Of a stretch of DNA of 64,000 nt, positions 60,524 through 64,000 are shown in pieces. Position 1 is the stretch's first letter. Every line of letters begins with the position of its first letter. The DNA is taken from NCBI GenBank assembly GCA_001916965.1, contig MNTL01000001.1, forward strand, positions 62,001-126,000, read 5' to 3'. Both the position numbers and the translations under genes were made by a program. The notes beneath the pieces are model-generated. The model made no database searches. It saw only the letters and a list, made by a program, of their open reading frames with translations, and had not been told where the DNA came from. The stretch comes from Roseburia sp. CAG:10041_57. GTDB lineage: Bacteria; Bacillota; Clostridia; Lachnospirales; Lachnospiraceae.

Positions 60524-61903
60524 TTAGCTAAGTTTCAGATATTCCTGATTCAGACGAATCACTTCTTTCATGGCATCCGGACCAGGGGCGCCAATTGTGG
60601 TTCGCTTATTTACACAGGTCTCCAGACTAATCGCATCATATATATCCTGTTCAAATACCGGGCTGATGGATTTCAGCTCTTCCAGGGATAATTCGTCTAT
60701 TGCTTTGTTCTGTTCAATACAGTATAACACAAGTCTTCCAATAATACCATGGGCATCTCTGAAAGGTACACCATGATTTACGAGATAATCTGCTGCATCA
60801 GTTGCATTGGTAAAGCCCTTCATAGCACTGACTTTCATAATATCCCTATTGAATTTCATAGTGCGGAGCATACCTGTAAACAGAGCGATGCAGCCTTTTA
60901 CGGTATCAATCGCATCAAAGGTAAGCTCCTTGTCTTCCTGCATATCTTTATTGTAGGCAAGGGGAATTCCTTTCATGGTAGTCAGAATGGACATCAATGC
61001 ACCATATACTCTGCCTGTCTTGCCACGTACTAATTCGGCAATATCAGGATTCTTCTTCTGAGGCATAATGCTGCTGCCTGTAGAATAAGCATCATCAATT
61101 TCTACGAAACGGTATTCGTTGGAATTCCAGATAATGATCTCTTCGCAGAAACGGCTTAAATGCATCATGATCGTAGATAATGCAGCCAGAAGCTCTATCA
61201 CATAATCTCTGTCGGCTACAGAGTCCATACTGTTAAGTGTAGGACCGTCAAAATCAAGAAGCTCTGCAGTATAGGCACGATCCAGAGGATATGTTGTTCC
61301 GGCGAGTGCTCCCGAACCTAATGGACAATAATTCATTCTCTCATAGATATCATCCAGACGCTGTCTGTCACGCTTGAACATTTCAAAATATGCACCCATA
61401 TGATGAGCCAGTGTAATTGGCTGCGCTTTCTGTAAATGAGTGAATCCTGGCATATAGGTGTCGAGATTGTTCTCCATAACATGAATGATGACTTCAAGAA
61501 GCTCTTTTAAAAGTCCGTTAATCTCTACCACTTCATGTCTTGTATAAAGTTTCATATCAAGTGCAACCTGGTCATTACGGCTTCTTCCAGTGTGAAGCTT
61601 CTTGCCTGCATCGCCAATCCGGTCTATCAGGTTAGCCTCTACAAAACTGTGAATATCTTCATATTCATCTGTAATCTGAAGAGAACCATTGTCTACATCC
61701 TTTACAATACTTTCCAATCCTGCAAGAATCTGATCCTTCTCATCTTCTGTCAGAATGCCCTGTTTTGCAAGCATTTTTACATGCGCCATGCTGCCTTCTG
61801 CATCCTGATGAAAGAATTTCTGGTCAAAGGAAATAGATGCATTGAAATTATATACAAGCTTATCTGTCTCTTTGGTAAATCTACCACCCCAGAGCTGTGC
61901 CAT
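60524..61903 (-). CDS. argH: Argininosuccinate lyase
   Basis: 459 residues, full length. LWGGRFTKETDKLV at the start, HTGRSRNDQVALD, PGFTHLQKAQPITLAHH and the catalytic loop STGSSIMPQKKNPD are clear. It splits argininosuccinate to arginine and fumarate. argG is not in the window. AAGGAGTG precedes the ATG. A tentative ArgR-like site lies about 115 bp upstream. Confidence 0.97.
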   Translation of the reverse strand: MAQLWGGRFTKETDKLVYNFNASISFDQKFFHQDAEGSMAHVKMLAKQGILTEDEKDQILAGLESIVKDVDNGSLQITDEYEDIHSFVEANLIDRIGDAGKKLHTGRSRNDQVALDMKLYTRHEVVEINGLLKELLEVIIHVMENNLDTYMPGFTHLQKAQPITLAHHMGAYFEMFKRDRQRLDDIYERMNYCPLGSGALAGTTYPLDRAYTAELLDFDGPTLNSMDSVADRDYVIELLAALSTIMMHLSRFCEEIIIWNSNEYRFVEIDDAYSTGSSIMPQKKNPDIAELVRGKTGRVYGALMSILTTMKGIPLAYNKDMQEDKELTFDAIDTVKGCIALFTGMLRTMKFNRDIMKVSAMKGFTNATDAADYLVNHGVPFRDAHGIIGRLVLYCIEQNKAIDELSLEELKSISPVFEQDIYDAISLETCVNKRTTIGAPGPDAMKEVIRLNQEYLKLS

Positions 61904-62015
61904 GTTTAATCACTCCTTGTTTTTTAGTGTAACGGAACAGATGATTTTATACGATTCCGAATAGTTACAATTTAACATAAGTTTGGCTGTGAATCAAGGC
62001 AGATGTGACAGAAAA

Positions 62016-62035
62016 TGCATAAATATTAATATTCA
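62016..62035. promoter_or_regulatory. Possible ArgR box between argH and the ABC genes
   Basis: TGCATAAATATTAA matches 13 of 14 positions of TGNATWWWWATNCA, and ATATTCA follows at once, giving overlapping half-sites. AT-rich DNA makes chance likely. Confidence 0.3.
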
Positions 62036-62100
62036 AGTTACATTTTTCGAGAAAATACATACTATAAGGTATCTATTAGATTGTGGAAGGAATGAGCCGG

Positions 62101-62871
62101 GTGTATTTTCTGAAATTCGACCATGTTGATTTTTCTTATTACAGTAATACAGGTGAAATTCAGGTATTACAGGATATGAGTTTCGAGATAGAACGGGGAA
62201 GCTTCATAGCTGTTGTTGGTCCTTCCGGATGTGGAAAGTCTACGATATTATCGTTGATCGCCGGACTTCTACAACCAACGGGAGGGTATATTACATTTTA
62301 TTCTGATGATTTTCAGACGCCAAGAATTGGTTATATGCTTCAGCACGATCACTTGCTGGAATGGAGAGATGTCTATCATAACATCCTTCTGGGACTTGAG
62401 ATACAACACAAGCTTTTCCCGGAAAATATCGAGCTGGTAAATCAGCTGTTAGTAAAATATCATCTGGAAAACACAATAAGATTAAAGCCCTCTGCTCTTT
62501 CGGGAGGAATGAGACAAAGAATCGCTCTGATTCGGACGCTGGCGCTGCAGCCTGATCTTCTGCTTCTCGATGAGCCTTTCAGTGCATTGGATTATCAGAC
62601 CAGATTACAGGTATCGGAGGATGTACGTGATATTATAAAAACAGAACAAAAGACTGCTATTCTGGTGACACATGATATTTCAGAGGCTATTTCCATGGCA
62701 GATACTGTCTTTTTGCTGCCGAAAATACCAGGATATGTGAAGAAAGTAATTCCTATTGAATTTGAAAAACAGGGAATAGCGCATGAATCTATCCGTCAGT
62801 CAAAGCTGTTTCAGGAATATTTTGATTTAATATGGAAGGAGCTTCAGAATGAAAATCAGGAAACAAGATGA
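62101..62871 (+). CDS. ABC transporter ATPase, nitrate/sulfonate/thiamine-precursor type
   Basis: 256 residues from a GTG at 62101, with GGAAGGA at a good distance; an ATG at 62092 and a GTG at 62083 are in frame but sit on that site. Walker A GPSGCGKST, signature LSGGMRQRIAL, Walker B LLLLDEPFSALD and the switch His in VTHDISEA are intact. The closest families power import of nitrate, taurine, alkanesulfonate or pyrimidine precursors. It overlaps the permease start by 23 bp. No binding-protein gene is seen. Confidence 0.9.
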   Translation: MYFLKFDHVDFSYYSNTGEIQVLQDMSFEIERGSFIAVVGPSGCGKSTILSLIAGLLQPTGGYITFYSDDFQTPRIGYMLQHDHLLEWRDVYHNILLGLEIQHKLFPENIELVNQLLVKYHLENTIRLKPSALSGGMRQRIALIRTLALQPDLLLLDEPFSALDYQTRLQVSEDVRDIIKTEQKTAILVTHDISEAISMADTVFLLPKIPGYVKKVIPIEFEKQGIAHESIRQSKLFQEYFDLIWKELQNENQETR

Positions 62872-63682
62872 GGAATTATTGCTTTATTCGCAAGGACAGC
62901 TTGCCTTTTTGACTTCGCAGAGACAGAGGAAAAAAGCCGTTATATGGAGCCGGATTATACTGTCTATAGGGTTTCTTGTATTATGGCAGATGGCTTCTGA
63001 TTTTGAATGGATTGATGATTTTTACTTCAGTTCACCAAGGGCTATTGGAATACTGTTCTTACAGGATTTGCAGGATATGTCACTGTTGCGGCATATCGGT
63101 ATGACACTGTGGGAATCTGTTGTCAGCTTTCTACTGATTGTTATCTTTTCACTGATACTGGCGACCCTGTTCTGGTTCCTGCCTGGCCTGGGGCATACCT
63201 TTGAACCGTTTCTGATCGTATTGAACAGTCTGCCAAAATCCGCACTAGCACCGCTTATTATCGTATGGCTGGGAACAGGACCAAAGACAATCATACTCTG
63301 TGGAATGTCAGTAGGGATATTCGGATGTATACTGAATCTGTACCAGGTATTTATACAGACAGATCCTGAAAGGTTGAAATTAATAGAAACATTAGGCGGT
63401 AATAGATTGCAGGCTTTTACCAAAGTGGTATTCCCCGGGAGCCTTCCGACTTTTCTATCTATTGCAAAAACAAATATCGGATTGGCACTGGTAGGGGTAA
63501 TTATTGGTGAATTCCTTGCAGGAAGACAGGGGCTTGGATATCTGATCATCTATGGAGAACAGGTATTCAAGCTGGATCTGCTGATTATGAGCATTGTGAT
63601 TTTATGTGCGATTGCCATGTTGTTATACTGGCTCTTATCACTATTGGAGCGACAGATTGAACATCGTATGCTGGGAATGTAG
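62849..63682 (+). CDS. ABC transporter permease, BinPD type
   Basis: 277 residues with about six membrane helices and the EAA-like loop ETLGGNRLQAFTKVVFPGSLP (about 180-200) that docks the ATPase. The sequence resembles SsuC/TauC/ThiX permeases. A ~35 residue basic start precedes the first helix. It is translated by coupling to the ATPase. The substrate-binding protein is probably encoded elsewhere. Confidence 0.92.
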   Translation: MKIRKQDEELLLYSQGQLAFLTSQRQRKKAVIWSRIILSIGFLVLWQMASDFEWIDDFYFSSPRAIGILFLQDLQDMSLLRHIGMTLWESVVSFLLIVIFSLILATLFWFLPGLGHTFEPFLIVLNSLPKSALAPLIIVWLGTGPKTIILCGMSVGIFGCILNLYQVFIQTDPERLKLIETLGGNRLQAFTKVVFPGSLPTFLSIAKTNIGLALVGVIIGEFLAGRQGLGYLIIYGEQVFKLDLLIMSIVILCAIAMLLYWLLSLLERQIEHRMLGM

Positions 63683-63889
63683 ATAACTGGTATCTACCAC
63701 TTCATCCTTTAAAATATAGACTTCTGAGGACTGATTCGTATCTTCGGAAGAATCTCCTGTATATAGGAAATGGCAAAATACAACAACTAATCCTATGATA
63801 ATTGCTGCCATTCCACAACTGATGTAAGTTATCTTCTGCTGTTTATGCATAGCAGATGCATATAATTCTTTCTGTACTGGTTCTCCCAT
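63641..63889 (-). CDS. Small single-pass membrane protein, convergent with the permease
   Basis: 82 residues. A basic start (AMHKQQKITY) leads into one membrane helix (about 21-43), then an acidic Ser/Asp-rich outer part. GAGGTCGAAGG lies ahead of the ATG. Its last 42 bp overlap the 3' end of the permease gene on the other strand. No family recognised; the composition and start site support it, but it could be chance. Confidence 0.5.
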   Translation of the reverse strand: MGEPVQKELYASAMHKQQKITYISCGMAAIIIGLVVVFCHFLYTGDSSEDTNQSSEVYILKDEVVDTSYLHSQHTMFNLSLQ

Positions 63890-64000
63890 GACCTTCGACC
63901 TCTTTAGCTATGTTGAATTATGAATGTACATTGGTAATAATTACGTATTTATTACACAAATATTAAATTCTAAAGAAATTCTACGTCCGGGAATAAAAAA

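Overview
The window looks like a chromosomal core segment from a low-to-mid GC, spore-forming Clostridia bacterium, most likely a gut Lachnospiraceae. The reasons are strong AGGAGG ribosome binding sites, sporulation genes (gerW/ytfJ, ylbJ), the yloU-yloV block beside rpmB, the rsmD-coaD-ylbJ block, the short HisG that needs HisZ, an L27 with a Prp-cleaved N-terminus, the GGGtGRT/NifU-like pair, and choline-binding-type repeats on a GH25 lysozyme. No rRNA, tRNA, CRISPR array, prophage or insertion sequence was recognised. The taxonomic call is an inference from gene content.

Layout. 1-6.3 kb: the 3' part of a SEDS/transpeptidase fusion, an isolated CheX-like phosphatase with a CheY-like regulator, a Nudix hydrolase, a DUF2953 and GerW pair, and a coiled-coil J-domain protein. 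6.3-13 kb: rpmB, Asp23/YloU, a FakA-like kinase (YloV), recG and a DegV/FakB-like protein, then pta on the other strand with a cre-like site in its leader. 13.2-26 kb: a type IIA topoisomerase pair (ParE/ParC type rather than canonical gyrase), rsmD, coaD, a coiled-coil protein, an amidase, ylbJ, two pseudouridine synthases, a YgiQ radical SAM enzyme, a short-chain dehydrogenase and recU. 27-32.2 kb: histidine operon hisZ-hisG-hisD-hisB and a HisF-like-HisI-HisE fusion. 32.3-42 kb: a secreted lysozyme, a radical SAM pair, RNase G, then rplU-prp-rpmA-obg-yhbY-nadD-yqeK-rsfS.

42-64 kb: convergent and divergent units. lexA and a YneA-like LysM division inhibitor diverge across a short region holding two consensus promoters and six LexA-box-like 12-mers laid out with an exact 13 bp pitch. 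A tyrosine recombinase and a TtcA-like thiolase follow. Then come an AI-2E family membrane protein, an ECF sigma/anti-sigma/serpin lipoprotein operon, a Sel1-repeat membrane protein, a nitroreductase, a cytosolic serine hydrolase, the GGGtGRT plus NifU-like pair, a lone left-handed beta-helix acyltransferase, a very large topoisomerase III with an altered TOPRIM motif and five tandem zinc-ribbon repeats, asd, argH, and an ABC ATPase/permease pair without a binding protein.

The best candidates for poorly described biology are the GGGtGRT/NifU-like pair, the sigma/anti-sigma/serpin operon, the 13 bp-phased LexA operator array, the variant topoisomerase III, and the orphan CheX/CheY module. All functional calls come from reading motifs by eye and from family knowledge; no database search was run.
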